Origin: Curvivirga aplysinae
GTDB taxonomy: Bacteria; Pseudomonadota; Alphaproteobacteria; UBA8366; Aestuariispiraceae
Length of the DNA stretch: 32,189 bases
Assembly: GCF_009711445.1 (NCBI RefSeq)
Contig: NZ_SMMC01000184.1
Location: 611 to 32,799 of the forward strand
Direction of reading: 5' to 3'
The notes under the pieces were generated by a model. The model was given only the letters and a program-made list of their open reading frames with translations, was not told where the DNA came from and ran no database searches. Of this stretch, positions 16,724 through 25,663 are shown in pieces (position 1 is the first letter of the stretch; each line of letters begins with the position of its first letter). The position numbers were made by a program, and so were the translations under genes.

Positions 16724-17485
16724 TTAACCTTTTTCTTCTTTAGATTGGCTCAATATTTTTAATGCCCAACTGCTTGGTAAGGCACGAAAAAACCAGCTGA
16801 TTAAGCGCATCTGCCATGGAAATGCGATGATCGTTTTCTTAGCATCAATCCTGCTTGTTATGATGTCAGAAGCTTTTTCGGCCGTCATGAAGAAAGGCAT
16901 TGGAAATTTGTTTTGATCCGTAATTCGCGATTTTACAAAACCCGGAAAAATCACAGATAAATGAATATTCATTGACTTTAAACTTGGTGATAGGGCTTCG
17001 GCATAGGCTTTAACAGCTGCTTTCGAAGCAGAATAAGCAGGGGCGGTAGGCAGGCCTCTATATCCTGCAAGGGAACTTACGACAGCAATAGACCCGCCTC
17101 CTGATCTCATCAGATCAATAGCTGGATGTATCGTATTCAACACACCATTTAGATTTACATCAAAAATTGTTCTGGCGGTATCTTCATAATCATGATCACG
17201 AGGAGATGTATTGCCAATCGCAATTCCTGCATTTGCGATAACAATATCCAGATGTGAAAGGGAGGAGATCCAATCGCGCATTTGCATTTTATCTGCTACA
17301 TCGATGGTCTTTACATACACGAGCGCCCCGAATGATTCGCAAATTTTACCTATTTCTGATAAGCGATCTTTGTTTCTACCTGATAGATAAAGAGTGTGAC
17401 CATCTTTGGCATAATTTTGGGCTATTGCAGCGCCAATACCGCTGCTTGCACCAGTAATCAGAATATGTTTTTTAGGATTTTTCAT
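16724..17485 (-). CDS. Short-chain dehydrogenase/reductase
   Basis: A 253-residue NAD(P)-dependent oxidoreductase of the classical SDR type. It has TGASSGIG at 11-18 for the cofactor, a NAG motif (IVIANAGIAIG), a catalytic serine in AVVSSLAGYRG and the YSASK tyrosine/lysine pair. The C-terminal section contains a hydrophobic/aromatic stretch (MRLISWFFRALPSSWALKIL), as in membrane-associated SDRs, so a lipid-like substrate is possible. It is inverted between mltG and yicC, which run the other way, and its stop lies two bases from that of mltG without an obvious terminator between. The substrate is unknown. Confidence 0.9.
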   Translation of the reverse strand: MKNPKKHILITGASSGIGAAIAQNYAKDGHTLYLSGRNKDRLSEIGKICESFGALVYVKTIDVADKMQMRDWISSLSHLDIVIANAGIAIGNTSPRDHDYEDTARTIFDVNLNGVLNTIHPAIDLMRSGGGSIAVVSSLAGYRGLPTAPAYSASKAAVKAYAEALSPSLKSMNIHLSVIFPGFVKSRITDQNKFPMPFFMTAEKASDIITSRIDAKKTIIAFPWQMRLISWFFRALPSSWALKILSQSKEEKG

Positions 17486-17567
17486 CTGCTATCCAAGTAA
17501 GGCGGTTGTTGTCATTCGCAAGCTTGTTTATACATGATGCTACTGAAATTAAAAGAAAGGCCGTCTT

Positions 17568-18440
17568 ATGGGCTTACAAAGCATGACAGGCTTTGCTCGT
17601 ATCTCCGAGCAAAATGATAAGTTTCAATGGGCGTGGGAATTGCGTTCTGTAAATAGTAAGGGGTTGGATTTGCGCCTTCGTATCCCATCAGGTTGGGAAC
17701 GATTGGATCCGATTGTGCGTGCAACTGTACAAAAAACATTTAAACGCGGATCTGTTTCAGTAAATTTGGATTTGAAGCCTGTTGCAGGACAACAGTCAGT
17801 TGAGATAAATAAAACACTGCTAACTCAATTGATTGAAACATGTAAGGAACTTGGTGAAGAACCGCGTGTTGATCGTTTGTTAAATGTGCGTGGTGTATTG
17901 GAGCAATCTGATGAAAAGTCCGATGCAGCCAATGACAAAGCTCTTCAACAAGAAATTATTCAGTCTTTAAATGAAGCCTTACAATCCTTGAAGGCACATC
18001 GCTTGGAAGAGGGCGCGCGCACTAAGGATATGCTTGAGGCCCATTTAAAACATATTTCTCAGTTGGTTTTGGATGCTACCGCTTCAGCGGGTGCACAACC
18101 TGATGCGATTCGTCAAAAGATCGAAGGACAAATCACTGAACTGCTTTCTAAGCGAGATGATATTACAGAAGAACGATTGTCACAGGAAGCAGCGTTATTA
18201 GCAGTAAAGGCCGATGTACGTGAAGAGATTGATCGTTTAAATGCGCATATCAAGGCATGTGGTGATCTTCTATCACAAGGAGTCGTTATTGGTCGTAAAC
18301 TAGATTTCCTATGCCAAGAGTTTAATCGTGAGGCAAATACTCTTTGTTCAAAATCGGCGGATATACAGTTAACTCAAACAGGTTTGGAACTAAAGGCAAC
18401 AATTGACCAGTTGCGCGAACAAGCAGCAAATGTTGAATAA
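17568..18440 (+). CDS. yicC: YicC family endoribonuclease-like protein
   Basis: The 290-residue protein starts with the family signature MGLQSMTGFAR and contains RSVNSKGLDLRLRIPSGW near the N-terminus and the C-terminal block IGRKLDFLCQEFNREANTLCSKS, with a conserved acidic EIDRL segment. YicC/YloC proteins have been described as endoribonucleases acting in RNA turnover in E. coli and Bacillus. The usual length is about 287-292 residues, so this copy is intact. GAAAGG precedes the ATG. It is followed by gmk after 27 bases, the common order, and the two are probably co-transcribed. Confidence 0.95.
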   Translation: MGLQSMTGFARISEQNDKFQWAWELRSVNSKGLDLRLRIPSGWERLDPIVRATVQKTFKRGSVSVNLDLKPVAGQQSVEINKTLLTQLIETCKELGEEPRVDRLLNVRGVLEQSDEKSDAANDKALQQEIIQSLNEALQSLKAHRLEEGARTKDMLEAHLKHISQLVLDATASAGAQPDAIRQKIEGQITELLSKRDDITEERLSQEAALLAVKADVREEIDRLNAHIKACGDLLSQGVVIGRKLDFLCQEFNREANTLCSKSADIQLTQTGLELKATIDQLREQAANVE

Positions 18441-18467
18441 TGATACAAGTTATGGATAGAGGAAAAT

Positions 18468-19112
18468 ATGAGTAACGACGCTATGAAAATTAATCGCCGT
18501 GGCTTGATGTTAGTTTTATCTTCACCATCAGGGGCTGGTAAATCCACAATTGCACGTGAGATTTTAGCAACTGATCCAGATATCCAGTTATCTGTTTCTG
18601 CGACAACACGTCAAAAACGCCCGGGTGAAGTTGCTGGCACCGATTATCATTTTGTTGATAAAACAGAATTTAACCTAATGGTGAATAAAGGTGAATTGTT
18701 AGAGCATGCGAAAGTGTTCGATAATTATTATGGCACCCCTAAGAAACCGGTTATGGATGCTTTAGAGGCTGGTAAAGATGTGATGTTTGACATTGATTGG
18801 CAAGGCACGCAGCAATTGTCAGATCATGCGGAAAAAGATTTGGTAAGAATTTTTATTCTACCACCATCTGTACAAGAGCTGGAACGTCGCCTTCATTCAC
18901 GTGCTCAAGATAGTGCTGAAGTTGTTGCTAAGCGTATGGCAAAGGCATCTGATGAAATGAGCCATTATCCTGAGTATGATTGGGTTATTGTGAATTACAG
19001 TTTACCCGAAAGTATTACACAGGTGCGCTCTATTTTAACATCCGAACGTTTGAAACGCACTCGCCAAGTAGGGCTTGGAGATTTTGTGAAGCGTCTTCGC
19101 CACGAAGTGTAA
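18468..19112 (+). CDS. gmk: Guanylate kinase
   Basis: Phosphorylates GMP/dGMP to GDP/dGDP using ATP. The 214-residue protein has the P-loop SSPSGAGKST (18-27), the GMP-binding SATTRQKRPGEVAGTDYHFV segment, LEHAKVFDNYYGTPKKPV, and VMFDIDWQGTQQL, all characteristic of guanylate kinases. GAGGA precedes the chosen start; a second in-frame Met at residue 6 is also possible. It forms a pair with yicC and ends before a short hairpin terminator shared with the convergent rsmA remnant. Confidence 0.97.
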   Translation: MSNDAMKINRRGLMLVLSSPSGAGKSTIAREILATDPDIQLSVSATTRQKRPGEVAGTDYHFVDKTEFNLMVNKGELLEHAKVFDNYYGTPKKPVMDALEAGKDVMFDIDWQGTQQLSDHAEKDLVRIFILPPSVQELERRLHSRAQDSAEVVAKRMAKASDEMSHYPEYDWVIVNYSLPESITQVRSILTSERLKRTRQVGLGDFVKRLRHEV

Positions 19113-19120
19113 AAAGAGTT

Positions 19121-19148
19121 AAGGCCTGAATTATTCTCAGGCCTTTTT
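19121..19148 (+). terminator. Terminator after gmk, overlapping the rsmA 3' end
   Basis: AAGGCCTGA (19121-19129) pairs perfectly with TCAGGCCTT (19137-19145) around a 7-base loop and is followed by T's. It starts 8 bases after the gmk stop; its right arm includes the rsmA stop codon on the opposite strand. Confidence 0.85.
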
Positions 19149-19981
19149 CATTTTTTCATATATTCTGGCGAGAGTACAGAATTCTTCAAGTGATACATTC
19201 TCAGCGCGAATTGTTGGATCAATTCTAGCTTCGGTTAGCAAGGCTTCTACGTCGATATTTAATAGTTTTAAGGAGCGACGTAGCATTTTACGGCGTTGAT
19301 TAAAGGCTGCGGCGGTCACTGTTTCCAATGTATCTATTGTACAAGGATATCTGGGTTCTTTAAGGGGGCGTAAGCTAACCACAGCTGATTCCACTTTGGG
19401 AGGAGGCGTAAAGGCACGAGCAGGTAAAGTGAATTCCAAACGTGTGTCACAGCGCCAATTGGCTAATACTGCCAAACGTGAATAGTTTTTATCATGCTCA
19501 GTTGCGACTATACGTTCTGCCACTTCTTTCTGGAACATGAGGGTCATTTGCTTAAAAGCATGAGCATTTTTTAGCCAACTAATAAGTAGCGGCGTTGCAA
19601 CATTAAATGGGAGATTCGCAACAATACGGCGGGGCTCTTCTCCCAAGTTTGGGATATCGACCTCTAAGGCATCCCCTTCGATGACATGTAATCGGCCACC
19701 GGAGGCCTCATTAATTTCAGCCAAGATATCACGCGTGCGATCATCTTTCTCAATTGCGTAAAGATTTTGTGCTCCTTCAAGAAGTAATGCGCGTGTTAAA
19801 CCGCCTGGGCCAGGACCAATTTCGATCACACTACCTGCGTCTAAGGGGGCGGCACAGCGAGCAATTCTGCGAGTTAAGTTCGATCGAATAAAAAGTTTTG
19901 TCCAAACTTCTTTTGTGCAGAGAGTCCATGATTAGAAATAACCTCACGTAGAGGGGGGAGATCGTCAACTGTGTCGGTCAT
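19137..19981 (-). pseudogene. rsmA: 16S rRNA dimethyladenosine transferase RsmA (KsgA), split by a one-base frameshift
   Basis: RsmA normally dimethylates A1518 and A1519 of 16S rRNA using SAM. From ATG 19981 the frame reads a normal start ([20 protein letters not shown], then QNFLFD) but meets TAA at 19876-19874. Homology continues at once in another frame from about 19880: [33 protein letters not shown], the catalytic VANLPFNVATPLL, MFQKEVAERI and PPPKVESAVVSL. One base is missing near 19885-19881 (GATCGAAC, where GATNCGAAC or similar is expected). Restored, the protein would be 281 residues, the usual length. The longest remaining ORF starts at GTG 19829 (230 residues) and lacks the N-terminal region of the Rossmann domain. 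This could be a true null mutation, a sequencing error, or a recoding site. It lies 8 bases after pdxA in a conserved order. Confidence 0.88.
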
Positions 19982-19989
19982 ACTAATTC

Positions 19990-20982
19990 TTATTTCTGTT
20001 GAGCTTTGGCCATAGTATAGGCCATCTTGATTGCATTAACAAAGCTAGATGGATTAGCGATACCTTTCCCAGCAATATCTAGAGCAGTTCCATGATCTGG
20101 TGAGGTTCGAATAAACGGAAGTCCAAGAGTCACATTTACACCACCATGAAAATCCAGCGTTTTAATAGGTATAAGTGCCTGATCATGATACATACAAATT
20201 GCAATGTCATAGTTTGCACGTGCTTCTGCATGAAACATTGTATCAGCAGGAAGAGGGCCAAAAGCATTAATGCCTTTGTTTTTAAGTGAGGTAATTGCAG
20301 GTGCGATGATTTCCTCATCCTCATGGCCCATCTTACCACTTTCACCTGCATGGGGATTGAGGCCGGATATTGCTAATCTTGGCTCTTTGATATCATATAA
20401 GTTTTTTAAGGCCTTATGGGCGATTTCAGCTGTATAGATAATTTTTTCTGTCGTTAGACCATCAATAGCTGTTTTTAAAGATTGATGAATAGTGACGGGA
20501 ATAACACGTAAGCTATCACATGCTAACATCATGATTGATGGTTTATTTTCGCCACCTAGTGCCGCTAAATATTCAGTATGACCGGGATATGTGAACCCGG
20601 TTTCATACAATGCAGCCTTGTGGATAGGATTGGTCACTACTGCAGCAGCCTTGCCTTCAATTGTATGTTCAACTGCTAAGGAGATAGAATCCAAAACCGT
20701 CTGTCCATTTGCAGAATCCAACTGACCAGGAATAGAGACTGTTTGAAGTGGTAAATCAAATACTGGAAGAGCGTTTGGAAAAACGCTTTTCGCTTCATTT
20801 GGCGTCCGAATTACTTGAATTTTAGTATCAAGATTTAGATGGTCTATAATGTTCTGAAGTCGATCAACGTTGTCTAAGCAATAAAACGGAATTTGGCTAT
20901 CTTTCAGATTTTGCCAAGCTTTAAGGCTTAATTCACCACCGATACCAGATGGATCACCCATTGTGATTGCAATTGGACGCAT
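19990..20982 (-). CDS. pdxA: 4-hydroxythreonine-4-phosphate dehydrogenase
   Basis: NAD-dependent oxidation of 4-phosphohydroxy-L-threonine in the DXP-dependent route to pyridoxal phosphate. The 330-residue protein starts with [13 protein letters not shown], and has the substrate segment YPGHTEYLA, three metal-binding histidines at His166 (TIHQSLK), His211 ([13 protein letters not shown]) and His266 ([11 protein letters not shown]), and the closing [16 protein letters not shown]. It follows surA after about 9 bases and precedes rsmA by 8, the classic surA-pdxA-rsmA order. Confidence 0.97.
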   Translation of the reverse strand: MRPIAITMGDPSGIGGELSLKAWQNLKDSQIPFYCLDNVDRLQNIIDHLNLDTKIQVIRTPNEAKSVFPNALPVFDLPLQTVSIPGQLDSANGQTVLDSISLAVEHTIEGKAAAVVTNPIHKAALYETGFTYPGHTEYLAALGGENKPSIMMLACDSLRVIPVTIHQSLKTAIDGLTTEKIIYTAEIAHKALKNLYDIKEPRLAISGLNPHAGESGKMGHEDEEIIAPAITSLKNKGINAFGPLPADTMFHAEARANYDIAICMYHDQALIPIKTLDFHGGVNVTLGLPFIRTSPDHGTALDIAGKGIANPSSFVNAIKMAYTMAKAQQK

Positions 20983-20991
20983 AAATAATCC

Positions 20992-22239
20992 TTAATTACG
21001 CACGTCAATAAATGCAGCATTGCGGAGGTCGCGCAAACGCTGTCGAGCGAGGATATCTAATTTCGCGTTAAAGAGTTGTTTTCTTATCTCTCTGCGCGAA
21101 GGTAAATTCGATTGTGGCTCTTTTCGGCTACAAATGGTTAGAAGTATAACTGCATCTTGTACAGGGATGGGTGAGGTAGATTGATTTATCTTTAAATCCC
21201 TTACTTGAGACTGAACAAGGTCTGACAGATCGCGTAAGAATATTTTATTTGTCTGGGTATGGCTGATATTTGAATTATTATTGGCTAATGTAACTGCGCC
21301 TTCGCATGAATTAATTTGTGATTTTAAATTATTCATTTGGCCTAGTACGACATCACGCGCAGTTGAGGCCGTTGACATACTTAATTGAACAAGGCCCAAT
21401 TCTGTCTGTCCTATATCACCAGCTAAATTACGTTCCTCGGTAACTTGGAAAAGATATAATCCTGTAAGTGTTTCAATTGGTTCCGAAATTTCTCCAATTT
21501 TTAAGGCTTGCACTTTTGAATCGATTTCCTCAGGTAGCTGACCTGGGCTTAACCAACCTCGATCACCACCTAACTGAGCAGAACTAGATTTTGAATAGTT
21601 GCGTGCCAATGTAGTAAAAGTAGAACCTTCTTCTAATTCTTTTTTCAGCTCCAATGCAATTGCTCTTGTATCTGATTCTAATTCGGCACCGTCAAATGGT
21701 AAGTAGATTTCAAAAATACGTTTCTGGGACTGATTTGTTTGAGCTGCGATGATATCGAGTTCATCATCTACTTGATCTTCTGTGATTTGTACATTGCGTC
21801 TTAAGTTCCGTGATACAAAGCGTGCCCATGATAAGTTAGCTGTAACACGATCTTTTAAAGTCTGGACGTCGATATTATTTCTCTGCAATAAGATAGGTAA
21901 TTGACCTTCAGAAAGATTATTCCGTTTTTCCAATTTACCAATCTCTTTATCCACTAAAGACGAAGAAATCGTAATATTGCTCTCTGTTGCGGATTGAATT
22001 TTTAACTTCTCATCAATAAGTGCGCGTAGTGCCTGGTTTTGAATCCGTTTTAAAGCTGCTTGATCAGGTTTTGCCTGAGTGGAGAAAATAATGAACCTCA
22101 TGCGATTTTGCAGATCATAAACAGTAATTACGTCTTCATTCACAATTGCAGCAATTTTTAAAGATTGCGCAAAACTATCTTTTACAAATAGCGGGAAAAC
22201 TAACAATGACATAATGAGGAAAGATAAAATTTTTCGCAT
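20992..22239 (-). CDS. surA: Periplasmic chaperone / peptidyl-prolyl isomerase SurA
   Basis: Exported chaperone that escorts unfolded outer-membrane proteins to the BAM complex. The 415-residue product has a signal peptide (MRKILSFLIMSLLVFPLF, cleavage near SFAQ, residue 25), a SurA N-terminal domain (IAAIVNEDVITVYDLQNRM) with the Lys/Arg-rich helices, and a parvulin-type PPIase domain around 170-275 with ARNYSKSSSAQLGGDRGWLS and GQLPEEIDSKVQALKIGEIS. The second parvulin region is degenerate, as often in alphaproteobacteria. It sits 21 bases after lptD; LptD is a major SurA client in E. coli. Confidence 0.92.
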   Translation of the reverse strand: MRKILSFLIMSLLVFPLFVKDSFAQSLKIAAIVNEDVITVYDLQNRMRFIIFSTQAKPDQAALKRIQNQALRALIDEKLKIQSATESNITISSSLVDKEIGKLEKRNNLSEGQLPILLQRNNIDVQTLKDRVTANLSWARFVSRNLRRNVQITEDQVDDELDIIAAQTNQSQKRIFEIYLPFDGAELESDTRAIALELKKELEEGSTFTTLARNYSKSSSAQLGGDRGWLSPGQLPEEIDSKVQALKIGEISEPIETLTGLYLFQVTEERNLAGDIGQTELGLVQLSMSTASTARDVVLGQMNNLKSQINSCEGAVTLANNNSNISHTQTNKIFLRDLSDLVQSQVRDLKINQSTSPIPVQDAVILLTICSRKEPQSNLPSRREIRKQLFNAKLDILARQRLRDLRNAAFIDVRN

Positions 22240-22260
22240 GGTGTTTTCTATTTTATTAAA

Positions 22261-24543
22261 TTAATTAGGGACGAAACCGGAAACATCTTGATTAACTTCG
22301 CCAAGAGTTTTGAAGGTTAGCTTTAACATAACAGTATCTGATGGTCCATCTACTCCGTCATTTGTGAAATCGCGCACATAACTGGTATCAAAAATGAAAC
22401 ATTCATCTTCATAAGCTAAAGATAATCCTGCGTATCGAGAATCACTACCCAACAAGTCATATAACCAATATCCTCTTGTACTCCAATAATCATCAATAGC
22501 TATAGAAGCACTTAAGTAACTCTCTTCTATAGCTGTTGAGCTCGGGGCTTGAGTTTGATCAATATCTGTGTAACGTGCACTGAAATATGTATCTTCAGTC
22601 CCTAAACGGAATTGAGCTTCATTTCGATTTAGACTTAAGTTTTCACGTTCGGCTCTAAAGCGATAGGTTATATTAAAATAATCAACTGGTTTAATCGTTA
22701 ATGCACCAAAATAGTCTGAGGCACCTTCATCTATACCTGTTTCGTCTAACAATGTTTTGTCTTCGCTAAATCGATAATATTGGGCGATGGTAGATTCAAT
22801 TGCTAAACCATCGTCAAAATAATGACCCATCCGGAAGCCATATGACGTGCGGGTTCCAGTCTCCATACGGTCAATACCCGGTGTCATATCATCTTGAAAC
22901 AAACTCGTTTCATCTTGTTCGACAACTAGGCTATCATCATTTCGAATGTCTCGATCATATCCACTATTCGGTGATGCATAAAACCCTGCAATCGGTTCAA
23001 TAACTTGCGAGCCAGAATCAACGCTACGGTAAAAAGGCATTCTGGCTGTTGTTGAAATTCTTGGAGTTAATCTTGTTTGAGGATCTTCACTTAAACTACT
23101 ATTATCTAGATGTTTTGTATCATATAAATCACCTTGTAAGGACACGCTTGATACAGTGGCTAAGCCGAAATCGGTTGTGTTAAACAGATCATAGCCAGCT
23201 TTGATACTATTTCTTAAACTTTCAGATTTTGCGCCCTGTCTTAAACCTCGAATATTTCCATCTAAAGTCCAATGGCCTCCAAGTTTATCCGCGGGGCCGA
23301 CGCCTGCATAAGTAATATTTGGAAAGATTGTGGATTGTTTCGTGGGAACGGATGAGCGTAACTCTTGCCAGTAAAGACCTTCTGCGCGAAAGTAGTTGCG
23401 CCCTTTAATACCTTCAATATTAATTTGGCTATCAAGAGTATTTCCCGGATCACCCCAAAAAGAGAATTGATCCATATACAATCTATCACTTTGTTTATTC
23501 GCGTCAAAACCCCAATTCCAAGTTTCATCTATATCAAAAGCGCCTCTACTGGCAATATGCCATCGGGTATGTCCTCTATTATTGCTATCATTGTCGAAAT
23601 ATTCGTTATCGTTAACAATGCTTCCTTGAAGAAATAGATCTCCACTTTCAAATGCTTGTCTATATTCTCCGGACGCTACCCAACCACTTTTGGATGTATA
23701 AATTGGATCAAATGTAAAGTCTTTATCTTCTGAGATGGCCCAGTAATAGGGTAGTCTGAAAAATGTACCTATATTGTTATTACTGCCAAAGCTTGGAGGT
23801 AGTATTCCTGATGCACGATCTACACTTGGATCAGGATGCTGGAAATACGGGAAATAGGCAACAGGAAGGCCAAAAAGCTCCATCCAACTGTTGTAATATT
23901 CTATGGTTTTTGCGTCACCATCGTGAACAACTTTGTCGGCTTTCAATTGCCATAAAGGATCTTTATCAGGGTTTTCTTTGCATACGTCACATGGGGTATA
24001 AACTGCACGTGCCAATTCAGTTTTAACTTCACTAAATCGTCTTGCACCATTTGCTGCCAAACGAGCGTTATCGCTCATCAGGAACCGGATTTGACGCAAG
24101 GTGCCTTTTGTCATTTTATCCGTAAGTTCCATATATTCAGCAAACATTACATCGCCTGTTGTTTCAAGTAATTTAACATCACCTGAAGCAGTAATAGTGT
24201 CATCCGTTTGATTGTAACTGAGAGTATCAGCAAGTAGTACCCGACCTTCTTGAACGAGTTCTACATTTCCACGCGCTGTAGTGATGTTGAGCGTCTCATC
24301 ATAATTGACTTCGTCAGCACTCAGAAGGACAGGGCTTTCAGTGTTTTGAGAAGGCGTATCTAGTTGGCCTGCCATGACCGGGATCCTGCGTTTTAGGTCA
24401 GGTGTTTGCTCTTGCGACTTTGTTGGCATCAACTCATCATTAGTTAACTGCGCGAAGCTATCTGAAGATGCAACTGACACAAGAAAACCTGTACCGATTG
24501 CGGTAGAAGAGGATAGGATTTTTTTTACCCAGTTCTTAGTCAT
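22261..24543 (-). CDS. lptD: LPS-assembly outer-membrane protein LptD
   Basis: Beta-barrel that, with LptE, inserts LPS into the outer leaflet. The 760-residue product has a signal peptide (MTKNWVKKILSSSTAIG, cleavage near SFAQ, residue 32), a periplasmic LptA-like domain (about 75-150; LLSADEVNYDETLNITTARG), then the LptD barrel with YFPYFQHPDPSVDRASGILPP. Its only mature cysteines are a CDVC pair before the barrel and one near the C-terminus (EDECFIF), so disulfide wiring differs from the four-cysteine E. coli scheme. I chose ATG 24543, with AAGGA upstream; the open frame extends to 24705 but would overlap lptG and spoil the signal peptide. It follows lptG by 14 bases and precedes surA. Confidence 0.95.
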   Translation of the reverse strand: MTKNWVKKILSSSTAIGTGFLVSVASSDSFAQLTNDELMPTKSQEQTPDLKRRIPVMAGQLDTPSQNTESPVLLSADEVNYDETLNITTARGNVELVQEGRVLLADTLSYNQTDDTITASGDVKLLETTGDVMFAEYMELTDKMTKGTLRQIRFLMSDNARLAANGARRFSEVKTELARAVYTPCDVCKENPDKDPLWQLKADKVVHDGDAKTIEYYNSWMELFGLPVAYFPYFQHPDPSVDRASGILPPSFGSNNNIGTFFRLPYYWAISEDKDFTFDPIYTSKSGWVASGEYRQAFESGDLFLQGSIVNDNEYFDNDSNNRGHTRWHIASRGAFDIDETWNWGFDANKQSDRLYMDQFSFWGDPGNTLDSQINIEGIKGRNYFRAEGLYWQELRSSVPTKQSTIFPNITYAGVGPADKLGGHWTLDGNIRGLRQGAKSESLRNSIKAGYDLFNTTDFGLATVSSVSLQGDLYDTKHLDNSSLSEDPQTRLTPRISTTARMPFYRSVDSGSQVIEPIAGFYASPNSGYDRDIRNDDSLVVEQDETSLFQDDMTPGIDRMETGTRTSYGFRMGHYFDDGLAIESTIAQYYRFSEDKTLLDETGIDEGASDYFGALTIKPVDYFNITYRFRAERENLSLNRNEAQFRLGTEDTYFSARYTDIDQTQAPSSTAIEESYLSASIAIDDYWSTRGYWLYDLLGSDSRYAGLSLAYEDECFIFDTSYVRDFTNDGVDGPSDTVMLKLTFKTLGEVNQDVSGFVPN

Positions 24544-24557
24544 TTTACGGTCCTTGT

Positions 24558-25658
24558 TTATCCGTCTTCTGTATGAAGTAAAGCCGTTATACCTAACATC
24601 AAGCTTACAATTGCAGGAATCCATGCAGCGATCCATACGGGAATCGTAGTTGATAGCCCAAGAGCTTGCACAACATTTGTAAAGAAATACAAGACAAAAC
24701 CGCATGCGATACCCGAAAGAATTGTAAAAGTAGCTCCGCGACGATTACTGGTTCGCATTGAGAATGTTGCTGCAATTAACACCATTGCTACAAGAAGGAA
24801 AGGGGTCGACAATAAACTATGCAAGCGCATTTTATGACTGCTTGCATCAAAACCAGCATCTTCTAGTGTTTTGATAAAATCTGGTAGAACCCAGAAAGAT
24901 AGAGTATCTTCAGAGTTGTAACTATCTTCGATTTTCTTACTCGTCAATGTGGTAGGAATACGGTAAATACTTTTCAGTTGCAGGGGGGTATTTGGCTTGA
25001 AGATCGTCGCATTTCTTAATGTCCAGTGCCCTTCAAACAAAATGGCTACCTGAGCATCAATTCTTCCGACATAATTATTATCCCCTTCAAATTGATAAAC
25101 GGTTACACGCTGTAATCGTTTGCCACCATCTAGCGCGACTTGAGCATGAATAACCTCTTGGTGTTCCTTATTTCCCTGTCTTAGCCAAAGCCCAGTGCCT
25201 GACAAAGATAGTCTTTCTCCTCCGCGTTTGAGGTATTCATTCTCTAACTGTTCAAATTGGTTATACATTTGAGCGGCAAATGGCCCGAAAGATGTTATCT
25301 GTAAGACACCAATGCCAAATGCTAAAACGATAGGTAATCGTAATATTTGCCAAGCGGAAAAACCTGCAGCACGTGCAATTACGAGCTCTGAAGTCTTCGA
25401 CAGTCGCCAAAATGCCACGATCGAGCCAAATAACATGACAAAGGGGAAGATATCCTGCAGAAGATGCGGGAGTTTTGCTAAACTCATTTGCAAAATAATG
25501 CTGAAACTTGCATCGGCTTTGCCTGAGGCACGTCTCATTAACTCAACGAAATCAAATAATGCGAAAAGAAAGCTCAGTGCAAAGAAAACAAATATAATCC
25601 AAAAGAGAAATTGTCTGGATATATAGCGGGGCATAGTACCTGTGAGTGTGCGAAACAT
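24558..25658 (-). CDS. lptG: LPS export ABC transporter permease LptG
   Basis: Inner-membrane permease that with LptF and LptB2 extracts LPS and passes it to LptC/LptA. The 366-residue YjgP/YjgQ-family protein has paired helices at the N-terminus (IIFVFFALSFLFALFDFVEL and about 60-90), a large periplasmic beta-jellyroll (roughly 130-275, with LSLSGTGLWLRQGN), and three to four C-terminal helices. The cytoplasmic segment FWRLSKTSELVIARAAGFSAWQ contains the coupling helix. A second Met at residue 9 (MPRYISRQF) is an equally good start. It lies 5 bases after lptF and 14 before lptD. Confidence 0.95.
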   Translation of the reverse strand: MFRTLTGTMPRYISRQFLFWIIFVFFALSFLFALFDFVELMRRASGKADASFSIILQMSLAKLPHLLQDIFPFVMLFGSIVAFWRLSKTSELVIARAAGFSAWQILRLPIVLAFGIGVLQITSFGPFAAQMYNQFEQLENEYLKRGGERLSLSGTGLWLRQGNKEHQEVIHAQVALDGGKRLQRVTVYQFEGDNNYVGRIDAQVAILFEGHWTLRNATIFKPNTPLQLKSIYRIPTTLTSKKIEDSYNSEDTLSFWVLPDFIKTLEDAGFDASSHKMRLHSLLSTPFLLVAMVLIAATFSMRTSNRRGATFTILSGIACGFVLYFFTNVVQALGLSTTIPVWIAAWIPAIVSLMLGITALLHTEDG

Positions 25659-25663
25659 TATAT

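Noticed and set aside
24544-24705. Longer N-terminus for LptD
   Set aside because: The added residues overlap lptG, are Cys/Arg-rich and would bury the signal peptide; AAGGA precedes the ATG at 24543.
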